From: Candidatus Gastranaerophilales bacterium | GTDB lineage: Bacteria; Cyanobacteriota; Vampirovibrionia; Gastranaerophilales; Gastranaerophilaceae | Assembly: GCA_944324395.1 (NCBI GenBank) | Contig: CALUWC010000006.1 | Coordinates: 62,001-126,000, forward strand | Length of the DNA: 64,000 bases | Direction of reading: 5' to 3' | In this document: positions 50,347 to 58,177 of the stretch, piece after piece | How the letters are laid out: each line of letters starts with the position of its first letter | How positions within the stretch are numbered: position 1 is the stretch's first letter | Position numbers and translations under genes: made by a program | Notes under the pieces: model-generated | Seen by the model: the letters and a program-made list of their open reading frames with translations, nothing else | Database searches by the model: none | Told to the model about the DNA's origin: nothing

Positions 50347-51228
50347 CAACTCAGGAAATCTGTTTATTAAAGCATCTGCAAATTTTTCTGTATCAATCTG
50401 AGTTGTAACAATGGCAAGCAAATCCTGCGGGAGTTCATTTACCATACCTTGCAAATATTCAGGCTTTATGACACCCATAGATTTTATCATCTGCTCTTTA
50501 TTTCTTTCAACATTTATCATATGAGTATAAGCTTCCGTATCAAAAATTTGATAATACTTATTCTGCTCGTTAGTTAACATAAAAGTTAACTGCCTTTTTT
50601 GAGTAGGCTCCAAATTCATTATTGCATTTTTGTAATTCAAATCTCCAAGCTGGCTGATTTGCTGAACAAGTTCAGTATTATTACCCTGAGCTTCCTGTCC
50701 TGTTACACTTTCCAAAATTTGCTGCAAATACATCTCAGGAATTGATTTCAAATTTTGCAAAAGCATTTCCTTATCCATTTCAAAACTTGTTAGAAGTCTG
50801 TCCAATTCACGTTCAGGCATATGTTCAACAACTTCAGACTCGGAAAACATCTGAAAAACAGCCTTCAATAGTTCCTCTTTAGGAATATCTTTCAACATAT
50901 CAAGCAGACTGTCCTGCGTAAAATACTGTAATCCCTGAATTAAATCATCTTCCTCCAGCATAGGAACTAATTTTTCTAACTGAGATGAGGTCATTTCTTT
51001 CATTATTGTCAATTTATTCTGCGGGTCGGCAAGCTGAAATAACTCAATTAAAATACTTGAATCCGTAAACATATCGGCAGCTAACTGAATAGCAGCCTGA
51101 TTACCGGAAGCAGCTTCCGCTTCCAGAATTTCCTCCACAGTCTTGTCCTTGTATATTTCCATTTTGGAATCGGAAATATTCAACTTCGACTGAATATATG
51201 CTAAATCTGTATCGATTTTAATTGACAT
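50323..51228 (-). CDS. MgtE_N-like all-helical protein
   Basis: Start set at ATG 51228, since Shine-Dalgarno gaggt precedes it; a TTG start at 51240 is less likely. 301 residues, entirely helical. About ten repeats follow the pattern 'L...L....k..il..m....l..ll' (for example LFQLADPQNKLTIMKEM, LVPMLEEDDLIQGLQYF and LNELPQDLLAIV-like). This resembles the N-terminal superhelix of MgtE magnesium transporters and related FliG-type repeats, but no CBS or membrane domain follows. Function unknown; a scaffold is possible. The 24-base 3' overlap with pncC is real. Confidence 0.8.
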   Translation of the reverse strand: MSIKIDTDLAYIQSKLNISDSKMEIYKDKTVEEILEAEAASGNQAAIQLAADMFTDSSILIELFQLADPQNKLTIMKEMTSSQLEKLVPMLEEDDLIQGLQYFTQDSLLDMLKDIPKEELLKAVFQMFSESEVVEHMPERELDRLLTSFEMDKEMLLQNLKSIPEMYLQQILESVTGQEAQGNNTELVQQISQLGDLNYKNAIMNLEPTQKRQLTFMLTNEQNKYYQIFDTEAYTHMINVERNKEQMIKSMGVIKPEYLQGMVNELPQDLLAIVTTQIDTEKFADALINRFPELLAKFVAG

Positions 51229-51370
51229 GCCTGACCTCAAAATCTCTCTTGTATATATTAACGGATTATTTTTTATGGATTTTCAATAAACAAAAACATT
51301 TGTTACAATAGTTAACAAAGATAAAAAGTCAAGTGTACACTTAATTTTAGACCAAAATAATTGTTAAGTT

Positions 51371-51399
51371 ATGTAACAATTTTAGATATTATGTAACAA
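51371..51399. promoter_or_regulatory. Pair of ATGTAACAA direct repeats 20 bases apart
   Basis: ATGTAACAA at 51371 and 51391, exactly 20 bases apart (about two helical turns). They lie upstream of AT-rich -10-like sequences for the gene at 51456. A third copy in opposite orientation (TGTTACA) is at 51301. They could be regulator-binding sites or minus-strand -10 elements. Confidence 0.35.
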
Positions 51400-51455
51400 A
51401 ACTTTATACTTTTTATACTTTATATATATAGGGAAAAAGATAAGGAATTGGAACA

Positions 51456-51713
51456 ATGAGTTTCGATGTAAATATCGGCAGATCAGAACCTATAATAAAA
51501 GCGGCAGCTAACATGAATAATGATGGAGGCTCCGGGGGAAATACAGGTTACATGATGCGCGGGAAACGGAAAAATAAAGAAAATTACAAAAGTCTTTTTG
51601 ACAGCGATAATGAAATCGATTCATTTGAAATGGCTTCCAAACTGCCTAAAAAGCCGGATGAAGGATATAAAAATTCCTGGTTTGAAAATATTGTAGAAAA
51701 GTTCATCAAATAA
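51456..51713 (+). CDS. Hypothetical 85-residue protein
   Basis: Short protein rich in Asn, Gly and Lys (NNDGGSGGNTGYMM, RGKRKNKENYKSLF), ending in an amphipathic helix (WFENIVEKFIK). No family recognised, no signal peptide or membrane segment. Shine-Dalgarno aagg at 13-14 bases is weak. It has its own terminator. Confidence 0.6.
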   Translation: MSFDVNIGRSEPIIKAAANMNNDGGSGGNTGYMMRGKRKNKENYKSLFDSDNEIDSFEMASKLPKKPDEGYKNSWFENIVEKFIK

Positions 51714-51718
51714 AATTC

Positions 51719-51750
51719 AGGGTGTTTTTGAAAAATTCAAGACACCCTTG
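51719..51750 (+). terminator. Terminator of the 85-residue protein gene
   Basis: Stem agggtgtttt / aagacaccct (51719-51728 and 51739-51748, one G-U pair), with a short, interrupted T run (tgttgttt). Confidence 0.65.
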
Positions 51751-51814
51751 TTGTTTATAAAACTTTTATTTTTGGGACTTATGTAACAAATTCCACTAAA
51801 AATTTTCAAAACAG

Positions 51815-51881
51815 CGTCATACTGAGCGTTAGCAAAATATCTCAAGAAAAAGCTTTTCGGACTATAGTCCCCAGAATGACG
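51815..51881. repeat. Imperfect palindromic repeat of the GTCATTCTGAG type
   Basis: The segment starts cgtcatactgagcg and ends ccagaatgacg, so its ends are inverted copies of cgtcatTCTGag. The inside contains a 12-base perfect palindrome, ggactatagtcc (51859-51870). Sequences with this GTCATTCTGAGCG...CAGAATGAC layout occur as interspersed intergenic repeats in many bacteria. Only this one copy is in the window, immediately upstream of tRNA-Gly. Confidence 0.55.
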
Positions 51882-51986
51882 GGCTTTTATAGTATCTGTA
51901 GAATTTGCTATATAAGTTCCTTATTTTTAATCTTGATTTTACAGAATGTTTATTGTACTATTTTTTTGTGAAAATTAAATATCAAT

Positions 51987-52062
51987 GCGGAAGTAGCTCA
52001 GTTGGTAGAGCGTCTGCCTTCCAAGCAGGCTGTCGCGAGTTCGAGTCTCGTCTTCCGCTCCA
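51987..52062 (+). tRNA. tRNA-Gly (anticodon TCC)
   Basis: A complete cloverleaf. Acceptor stem gcggaag (51987-51993) / cttccgc (52052-52058), D arm around agctcagttggtagagc, anticodon arm tctgc-cttccaa-gcagg with anticodon TCC at 52020-52022, and T arm gcgag-ttcgagt-ctcgt. The discriminator T is followed by an encoded CCA (52060-52062). It decodes GGA and GGG. A terminator hairpin follows at 52079. Confidence 0.97.
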
Positions 52063-52078
52063 TTTAAAAAGCAGTAAT

Positions 52079-52117
52079 ATCGGACTTTTTACGGAATTGT
52101 AAAATGTTCGATTTTTT
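52079..52117 (+). terminator. Rho-independent terminator of tRNA-Gly
   Basis: Stem atcggactttttac (52079-52092) / gtaaaatgttcgat (52099-52112), with one G-U pair and one mismatch, followed by six T. Confidence 0.7.
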
Positions 52118-52245
52118 GTTTTCAGGAAAGCTCCGCTGAAAATCCCATTAATCCTTAAGTAGTAGTAAAAATTATCAATAAAAATTTTAAAAAATTTATT
52201 CTCCAGAATGGTGAAAAGAAATGCCATGACAGTTTATTATATATA

Positions 52246-52371
52246 TGTAAGTTCGAAACGACCAGGCACTTTTTTCGGGGTTGCGACAAGATTTTTTCTT
52301 TTTGCGGTTTGGTTTAAAACGCTTTGAACTTACACTTTACTTCAGAAAGTTTTTCATGTTTTATAACTTCC
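52246..52371 (+). ncRNA. Candidate structured RNA between tRNA-Gly and ppiC
   Basis: No ORF with a ribosome site exists between 52063 and 52454. Two 15-base arms, tgtaagttcgaaacg (52246-52260) and cgctttgaacttaca (52320-52334), are inverted repeats with two mismatches (an exact 8-base core). They enclose about 59 bases. A terminator at 52372 follows and a TATATA-rich -10 region precedes. It may be an independent structured transcript or part of the ppiC leader; the ppiC promoter starts inside the terminator, which favours a separate unit. Not matched to any known RNA family. Confidence 0.3.
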
Positions 52372-52408
52372 GGTTTGTGTTGTAGTAGTTGCAAGACAAA
52401 CCTTTTTA
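52372..52408 (+). terminator. Terminator-like hairpin upstream of ppiC
   Basis: Stem ggtttgt (52372-52378) / acaaacc (52396-52402), 17-base loop, then five T. It overlaps the ppiC promoter and would close the candidate RNA at 52246. Confidence 0.55.
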
Positions 52409-52417
52409 TTTTATAAT
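52389..52417 (+). promoter_or_regulatory. Promoter of the ppiC-pepP-spoU operon
   Basis: TTGCAA (52389-52394), 17 bases, TATAAT (52412-52417). The predicted transcript start is near 52424, leaving a 30-base leader with Shine-Dalgarno taggag. Unlike the leaderless group, this gene has a normal ribosome-binding site. Confidence 0.65.
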
Positions 52418-52454
52418 CGCTCCTGTAGAGAACAGCTATATAGGAGTATATTTT

Positions 52455-52739
52455 ATGACAACTGAAATCAGAGCAAGCCACATCTTAGTTAAAACAGAAA
52501 AAGAAGCACAGGATTTATATAACGAGATTAAAAACGGAAAAGATTTTGCACAGGCAGCACAAGAAAATTCTCTTTGCCCGTCAGGACAAAACGGCGGAGA
52601 TTTAGGTTATTTTGGCAAAGGCATGATGGTTAGACCATTCGAAGATGCTGCATTTGCACTTGAAAATATCGGAGAAATTTCTCAACCTGTTGAAACACAA
52701 TTTGGCTGGCATCTAATACAGCTTACAGGCAAAAACTAA
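52455..52739 (+). CDS. ppiC: Parvulin-type peptidyl-prolyl isomerase (PpiC)
   Basis: Start set at ATG 52455 (Shine-Dalgarno taggag 8 bases away); 94 residues, the size of stand-alone parvulin. It starts TTEIRASHILVKTEKEA and contains 'ENSLCPSGQNGGDLGYFGKG', MVRPFEDAAFAL and the C-terminal PVETQFGWHLIQL, all family hallmarks. It isomerises prolyl bonds in the cytoplasm (no signal peptide). The stop is followed directly by the ATG of the next gene. Confidence 0.96.
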   Translation: MTTEIRASHILVKTEKEAQDLYNEIKNGKDFAQAAQENSLCPSGQNGGDLGYFGKGMMVRPFEDAAFALENIGEISQPVETQFGWHLIQLTGKN

Positions 52740-54311
52740 ATGGACAGTCTAGCTGTAATAAGAGAATTTATGGTTAACTCTCAAGTTAACTATCTTCTGG
52801 TTAATTCAACCAATGAATTTTTGGTTGAATATAATACTTTGGAAGAAAATTCCAGATATAAAATAACAAACTTTTCAGGTTCAACAGGTGAGGCTCTTGT
52901 TACACCTCAAACAGTCTATCTATTTGTTGACGGAAGATACCACATTCAAGCAGATCAAGAAGTTGACCATCGTAAAGTTACAGTAGTTAAACTCAAAACC
53001 GGTCAAAAATTTATTGATGAACTTATAAATAAAATTCCCCAAAATGAAACATTAGGAATATTTTCAAAAAAAATATCGCAAAAAAAATTAGAAGAAATAT
53101 CAAACTGCAGACAAATTAAATTATTTGATAATGATCCTCTTGATACAAAAAATGAAATAAATTTATCAGAAAATATATCTCTTGATAGAAATTTAACAGG
53201 ACTGACAACAGAAGAAAAAATCGCAAAAATTTCCAATAATTTATCAGAAAATGAAGCTCTTTATCTAACAGACCTTGACGAAGTTTCCTACCTGTTTAAT
53301 ATGCGGAATTTTTCACAAAAATTTTCCGCAAAAATTAAAGCAAAAGCAGTTATACTGAAAGATAATTCTATTTTATTTACTCCTGACAAAATAAACAGCC
53401 TTGAGGAATTTTTAAAAGCGACAACCAAAACTGTTCTGGTTGACAAATCTTCAATAAATGCTTACGAATACAATCTGTTAGGAGATAAAGCAGAGGAAAT
53501 ATCCGAGAATCCTGTAAAATTAATGAAATCAAGAAAAAATGACACCGAACTTGAACATCTCAAAATTGCTTTTCAAAAAACTGATAAGGCCGTTCGTGCA
53601 ATTAGAGATTTTATAAATCAAAATGACAACATTTCAGAACACGATATAGCAGCACAACTTGAAAAAGAATTCAAAAAACAAGGTGCTCTCGGTTTGAGTT
53701 TTAATTCTATAGTTGCAAAAGATAAAAACTCCGCACTTGCACACTATTCAAAATCTTCAAAAGATGAAATTATAACTGAGGGATCGCTTATATTAATCGA
53801 TTGCGGAGCGTATTTTGAAGGCGGACTGGCTACAGATATCACAAGAGTTTTTGTAAAAGGTTCCCCTGATAAGCTTCAAAAAAAGATTTATACAACTGTA
53901 CTAAAAGCTTTCCTGCGTGCATTTAATTACGCAAAAACTACTACAAAAAGACCGATTTCCGGGTTTGAAATAGATAAATCAATACATGAATTTTTCAATA
54001 GCACAGATACCGAAGGATTTGTTTTCAATCATGGCTTAGGCCATGGAATAGGAATAAATGTTCACGAATACCCGCCAAATCTCAGCACCGGAGAGATCGC
54101 AAAAACGCCTATACTTGAAGGCATGTGCTTTTCCATAGAACCGGGGTTGTATAAAGAAGGTTTCTTTGGTGTAAGACTTGAAAATTCATGCTATTTTAAA
54201 AATAACAATATCCATTCTTTTGTTCACATGAACTATGAGCAAAAACTTATAAATTATGATATGCTGACAGAACAGGAAAAAAAATGGCTCAACGAATTTG
54301 AGGTTTTATAA
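52740..54311 (+). CDS. Xaa-Pro aminopeptidase, family M24B
   Basis: A 523-residue two-part protein. N-terminal creatinase-like domain (1-290, NFSGSTGEALV and LFVDGRYHIQADQEV), then the M24 pita-bread domain with metal ligands in DCGAYFEGGLATDITR, HGLGHGIGINVHE, SIEPGLY and GVRLENS. It removes N-terminal residues before proline. It starts immediately after the ppiC stop and overlaps the next gene by one base, so translation is coupled. No signal peptide. Confidence 0.94.
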   Translation: MDSLAVIREFMVNSQVNYLLVNSTNEFLVEYNTLEENSRYKITNFSGSTGEALVTPQTVYLFVDGRYHIQADQEVDHRKVTVVKLKTGQKFIDELINKIPQNETLGIFSKKISQKKLEEISNCRQIKLFDNDPLDTKNEINLSENISLDRNLTGLTTEEKIAKISNNLSENEALYLTDLDEVSYLFNMRNFSQKFSAKIKAKAVILKDNSILFTPDKINSLEEFLKATTKTVLVDKSSINAYEYNLLGDKAEEISENPVKLMKSRKNDTELEHLKIAFQKTDKAVRAIRDFINQNDNISEHDIAAQLEKEFKKQGALGLSFNSIVAKDKNSALAHYSKSSKDEIITEGSLILIDCGAYFEGGLATDITRVFVKGSPDKLQKKIYTTVLKAFLRAFNYAKTTTKRPISGFEIDKSIHEFFNSTDTEGFVFNHGLGHGIGINVHEYPPNLSTGEIAKTPILEGMCFSIEPGLYKEGFFGVRLENSCYFKNNNIHSFVHMNYEQKLINYDMLTEQEKKWLNEFEVL

Positions 54312-55066
54312 TGGAAATAATTAGCGTTAATAACGATTTAGTAAAAGAAACCGTAAAACTTCAGCAGAAAAAATACCGCACTCAAACCGGAAAATTTCTA
54401 CTTGAAGGTTATAAAGCAATAAAAGAGGCTTTTGACTCCGATATCCAACTTGAATATATTTTTGTTAACGAAAAACATACGGAAGAATATTCTTTTGCTA
54501 AAAATATTCTAATAATTACAAATGATAGTGTTTTAAAAAAAATCTCAACTACAGACAGTGCCCCTGCTGCAATAGCAATAGGCATTCAAAAAAGCTATGA
54601 TATAAATATTTTAAAAGATAAGAAAAAAGTAGTCCTGCTTGAAAATATAAAAGATTTGGGAAATTTAGGGACTATAATAAGAAGTTCTTTGGCGTTCGGT
54701 GCTGATGCCATTGTTTTGTACGGCGGAGAAACTGTTGATATATATAATCCAAAATGCGTAAGAGCAACTGTTGGCAACCTCTGGAAAATCCCGGTTTTAA
54801 ATATAAAAGATTTTGAAGACTTAGAAAAGCTATTTAAAAATTTTAACAGGATAGCAACATTGCCGAGAGCCGTAAAAAATTTAAAAACATTTTCAACAAA
54901 ATTACCTGTACTTGTGATGTTTGGTTCGGAAGCTGACGGATTATCAGAAGAACTTATAAAATTTTCAACGGAATCAGTAAAAATAGAAATGGCAAAAACT
55001 GTCGAATCACTAAATCTAGCTTCGTCTGTTTCTGTAATTTTATACAAATTATTTATGGAAGGATAA
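54311..55066 (+). CDS. SpoU/TrmH-family RNA 2'-O-methyltransferase
   Basis: A 251-residue SPOUT protein. N-terminal substrate-binding domain (1-95) and the three family motifs: 'LGNLGTIIRSSLAFGAD', VMFGSEADGLSEEL and SLNLASSVSVILYKL. The TrmH/RlmB-type layout suggests ribose methylation of 23S rRNA or tRNA; the target is not decidable from sequence. Overlaps the end of the peptidase gene by one base. Confidence 0.93.
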   Translation: MEIISVNNDLVKETVKLQQKKYRTQTGKFLLEGYKAIKEAFDSDIQLEYIFVNEKHTEEYSFAKNILIITNDSVLKKISTTDSAPAAIAIGIQKSYDINILKDKKKVVLLENIKDLGNLGTIIRSSLAFGADAIVLYGGETVDIYNPKCVRATVGNLWKIPVLNIKDFEDLEKLFKNFNRIATLPRAVKNLKTFSTKLPVLVMFGSEADGLSEELIKFSTESVKIEMAKTVESLNLASSVSVILYKLFMEG

Positions 55067-55068
55067 AA

Positions 55069-55530
55069 ATGACACAAAAAGATAAATTAGCCAGAGAATA
55101 TTTCAAAAGCGGCTACAACTGTGCACAGTCTGTATTTCTGGCTTATGCTCAGAATTATGGAATAGATAAAGAAACCGCATTAAAGCTTTCTTCCTCTTTC
55201 GGAGGGGGAATGGGCAGGCTTCGAGAAGTCTGCGGAGCAGTAAGTGCTATGTTTATGATAGCAGGACTTGAATTCGGCTACACCGAAAAAAATAATGACA
55301 TTGCAAAAGCCCGCCATTATGAATTAATTCAAAACCTTGCAAATGAATTTAAAAAAAAGAACAAATCCATTATTTGCAGAGAATTATTAGGACTGGAAGA
55401 AAATGTTTCCTCTCCCGTACCGTCAGAGCGTACCGAACAATATTACAAAGAACGACCTTGCGAAAATCTCATCGGCGATGCCTGCATAATTCTGAATAAA
55501 TATCTATCAAACAAAAAAGCGGCTGAATAA
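55069..55530 (+). CDS. C_GCAxxG_C_C family protein
   Basis: A 153-residue protein with the signature cysteines: SGYNCAQSVF, REVCGAVSAMF (C-GA-x-x-A variant of GCAxxG), then KSIICRELLG and CENLIGDACIIL. The family is thought to be redox-active or metal-binding. Its role is not defined. It lies 2 bases after the methyltransferase stop. Its own stop codon lies inside the terminator hairpin. Confidence 0.9.
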   Translation: MTQKDKLAREYFKSGYNCAQSVFLAYAQNYGIDKETALKLSSSFGGGMGRLREVCGAVSAMFMIAGLEFGYTEKNNDIAKARHYELIQNLANEFKKKNKSIICRELLGLEENVSSPVPSERTEQYYKERPCENLIGDACIILNKYLSNKKAAE

Positions 55531-55541
55531 CAGCCGCTTTT
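55515..55541. terminator. Bidirectional Rho-independent terminator
   Basis: Stem aaaagcggctg (55515-55525) / cagccgctttt (55531-55541) with a 5-base loop. T runs on both strands serve the ppiC operon and the convergent 55556 gene. Confidence 0.93.
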
Positions 55542-55555
55542 CATATATACCCTTT

Positions 55556-56809
55556 TTACGGAAGCGACGGATGATTATTAAATTTATATCCTGATTCCAG
55601 AATTTTATATAATTTTTTCAAATCTTTTGATGTTTTTAAATTATTCAAAATTTCTTCATATTGAGGACGCTCTATATGATACTGTGCGAGCAGTTCATTA
55701 TTAAATGAACTGTATATTCTCGTCTTATTTGCAATCTCAATATATCTGCGAATTTTATCTTTATTGAATTTATCTTTTGCCGCTGATTCTTTAACAGCAG
55801 AATTATTTTCTCCTGATTCTTTATTTTCCTTTATTATTACATAATTTACTGCGGTCTTAAAAGTAGAAGCCCTTGTAAAAAATGATTCCTCATCCCAGAC
55901 GGACGGATTTACAAAAAATTTATTTTCCTCTTTGGATAATTCAATTTTAGAAAATGTACTTTCTACAATAGCCTCCTCATTTGAAGTAATAAAAGTATCA
56001 AACTTTTTGGCAAATGCCGGACTGGCTTTCATATATTTAGCAATTCCAACAGTTACAACAACAAATGAAAATAACATACAGCCTACAATTATGAATGGAG
56101 CAGCAATACTGAAAATTGCAGCCTCAGCTGCCTGTTTTTTATGGAAATTTTCAGGAATTTGATCTTCTTCTTTTTTGCGATTATAAGCCCATTCATTTCC
56201 TTTTAGCCCGCAAATTATCATAAACGGGAGAATTCCAAGAGTAAAAACAAGAGGAATTGCAAACAACGTGATTGGAACTTTGTTTACTATACCCCATATC
56301 CATGTTCCCCAAAAAGCTCCCCAGTTGAACTTTATAATATCGCTTTTTGGTTTTTGAGATGTAATCTTGCCTTCCCAGCACATCATAAATAAAAATACAA
56401 AGATAACAAGCCATTTGCCTAAAAACAAATATCCAACAGGAGTATAAGCAATATAACAAATTACAGAAAGCACCGAAGAAACAAGATAAACTCTGTTATC
56501 ATCTTCTTCTCCCAAAATATCACGAACTCTGCGGACTATACTTGAAAAATACAACGGAACAATCAATAGACCAAGAATTGCTAATCCCAAAACCACAACA
56601 AAAGGTTGGTTAGCAGGTATAGACAAGGCAGAATTCAATAATTTTGATAAAAATCCGGGTTTAAAAAATACAGAAATTCCCAGTGGAATTGACCATAATA
56701 AAACCTCGATCAACTCAATAATAAAATAATTAACTATAAAATCTCTTCGGCCAATGACACCCTTAAGGCCTAAGAATTTTCTGTTTTCTTGAAAATAATT
56801 TTCACTCAT
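55556..56809 (-). CDS. DUF805/DUF2628-like multi-pass membrane protein
   Basis: A 417-residue protein. The N-terminal part (1-150) resembles DUF805: FLGLKGVIGRRDFIVNYFII at the start, RRVRDI in the middle, and several membrane helices. A second membrane unit (about 155-260), FNWGAFWGTWIWGIV...GLKGNEWAYNRK, resembles DUF2628. The C-terminal 170 residues are soluble, charged and helical. No enzymatic motif. Shares an operon with rmuC (17-base gap). Confidence 0.72.
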   Translation of the reverse strand: MSENYFQENRKFLGLKGVIGRRDFIVNYFIIELIEVLLWSIPLGISVFFKPGFLSKLLNSALSIPANQPFVVVLGLAILGLLIVPLYFSSIVRRVRDILGEEDDNRVYLVSSVLSVICYIAYTPVGYLFLGKWLVIFVFLFMMCWEGKITSQKPKSDIIKFNWGAFWGTWIWGIVNKVPITLFAIPLVFTLGILPFMIICGLKGNEWAYNRKKEEDQIPENFHKKQAAEAAIFSIAAPFIIVGCMLFSFVVVTVGIAKYMKASPAFAKKFDTFITSNEEAIVESTFSKIELSKEENKFFVNPSVWDEESFFTRASTFKTAVNYVIIKENKESGENNSAVKESAAKDKFNKDKIRRYIEIANKTRIYSSFNNELLAQYHIERPQYEEILNNLKTSKDLKKLYKILESGYKFNNHPSLP

Positions 56810-56826
56810 AAACTTTCCTGCTCCTT

Positions 56827-58014
56827 TTAATTACTAGCTGTATTAGTTTGTTCATCTTGCAAAAATTCTTGAGGAATTCTATTTTCAAGAATTTTTTTAC
56901 CGGATTTTATTTCTTTTGATGAAATACCAAATTGTATTAACTTTTCAGCTTCCTTAAATATACTACCGTTATTTCTTGATGTAAATCTATTAAGTTCAGT
57001 TTGAATACTTTTTGAAGCTTTATCAATAGATTGCTGTATATTTTGAAGATTTTGTGCATGCAGTGCTATATAGTTATATAAATTTTCTCCAACTTTAATA
57101 ATATTTTGCATATTATTATACTGAATTTGAGATGCCCATAAATGATTAACCAAACGCAAAGTAACCAGCAAAGATGATGTCCCTGCAATAATTATATTTC
57201 TTGAATTAGCAAGCTCAATTACTTTTCTGAAATCAAAATCCGTATATATTAAATTCACACAGGTTTCAACAGGAATATACATCAATATAAATCCCGGCTG
57301 GTTTAATTTTTCTATTTCCTCATAATTTTTTACAGAAAGAGAAGTTATACAATTTGTTAAATCATTTATAAAAGCTTTCTTCAATGATTCATCTTCACTC
57401 TGCATGTATTCAATAAAGTTTTTCAAAATAACCTTCGAATCAATAATAATATGCTTATCATCAGGAAGATTGACAACAAAATCAGGCTTTGCACCATCAG
57501 ACACAAACTGTTTAGTATAATGAATATTCTCCTGTAAATTTGCAAATTTTAAAATCTGCTCCAGCCAATCTTCTCCGAATTCGCCTTTCGAATTTTGACT
57601 GGTAGTTAAAGCCTTGGCATATTTTTCTGCAGTTGCAATCGCATTTTTAATTTCAACAGATTCTTCAAAATGAGCTTTCTGATAATTTTCTATAGCTTGC
57701 TTAAACTCTTTCAACAAATTATTGACAGGAGTAAGTTCTTCCGCTTTGAATAATTCCATTTTTGATTTCAAATTTCTTGAATGCTCTAAAATCAAAGCTT
57801 CCTGCTGATTTTTTAAAGAATCCTGTGCAATTTGCGAAAAGGCAAGCTTTACTTCGCTGACAATATTTTCATTTAACCCTGCCCGAGTTTTCAAATTAAG
57901 ATTTTCTTCTTTTAATAAATCAATCGATTTTTTATAATGGATAGAGGACAAAACCCAGACGGTTAACGCTGTAACAGCAACAGACAAAACCAAAACTACA
58001 ATTTCAAGAACCAT
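56827..58014 (-). CDS. rmuC: RmuC family DNA recombination protein
   Basis: A 395-residue protein. It has an N-terminal membrane anchor (1-26), a coiled coil (about 35-140), then the RmuC core (about 145-340): 'SKGEFGEDWLEQILKFANLQ', KPDFVVNLPDDKHIIIDSKV and YIPVETCVNLI. The core belongs to the restriction-endonuclease-like fold. RmuC limits rearrangements at inverted repeats, by an unclear mechanism. First gene of a two-gene unit. Confidence 0.93.
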   Translation of the reverse strand: MVLEIVVLVLSVAVTALTVWVLSSIHYKKSIDLLKEENLNLKTRAGLNENIVSEVKLAFSQIAQDSLKNQQEALILEHSRNLKSKMELFKAEELTPVNNLLKEFKQAIENYQKAHFEESVEIKNAIATAEKYAKALTTSQNSKGEFGEDWLEQILKFANLQENIHYTKQFVSDGAKPDFVVNLPDDKHIIIDSKVILKNFIEYMQSEDESLKKAFINDLTNCITSLSVKNYEEIEKLNQPGFILMYIPVETCVNLIYTDFDFRKVIELANSRNIIIAGTSSLLVTLRLVNHLWASQIQYNNMQNIIKVGENLYNYIALHAQNLQNIQQSIDKASKSIQTELNRFTSRNNGSIFKEAEKLIQFGISSKEIKSGKKILENRIPQEFLQDEQTNTASN

Positions 58015-58106
58015 ATCCTGCTCCTAATAATAAAATATTACTGCAATAATAACATAAACTATTCGCAAAACAAATATTTATAATATGCAATATTTCCCCT
58101 TCCTAC

Positions 58107-58135
58107 TTGCACTGTACATATTTTTTAATTAGAAT
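58107..58135 (+). promoter_or_regulatory. Promoter of the GltD-like operon
   Basis: TTGCAC (58107-58112), 17 bases, TAGAAT (58130-58135). The predicted start near 58142 leaves a leader of about 36 bases with Shine-Dalgarno aaggga. Confidence 0.55.
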
Positions 58136-58177
58136 GTAATTAACTAATTTAATTTATATATAAGAAGGGATAGAACA

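Noticed and set aside
51905-52102. 65-residue plus-strand ORF across tRNA-Gly
   Set aside because: It translates the tRNA itself and has no ribosome-binding site or family match.
51982-52227. 81-residue minus-strand ORF overlapping the tRNA, ending SRQPAWKADALPTELLPH
   Set aside because: This is the well-known spurious translation of the antisense strand of a tRNA gene. The tRNA-Gly explains the sequence.
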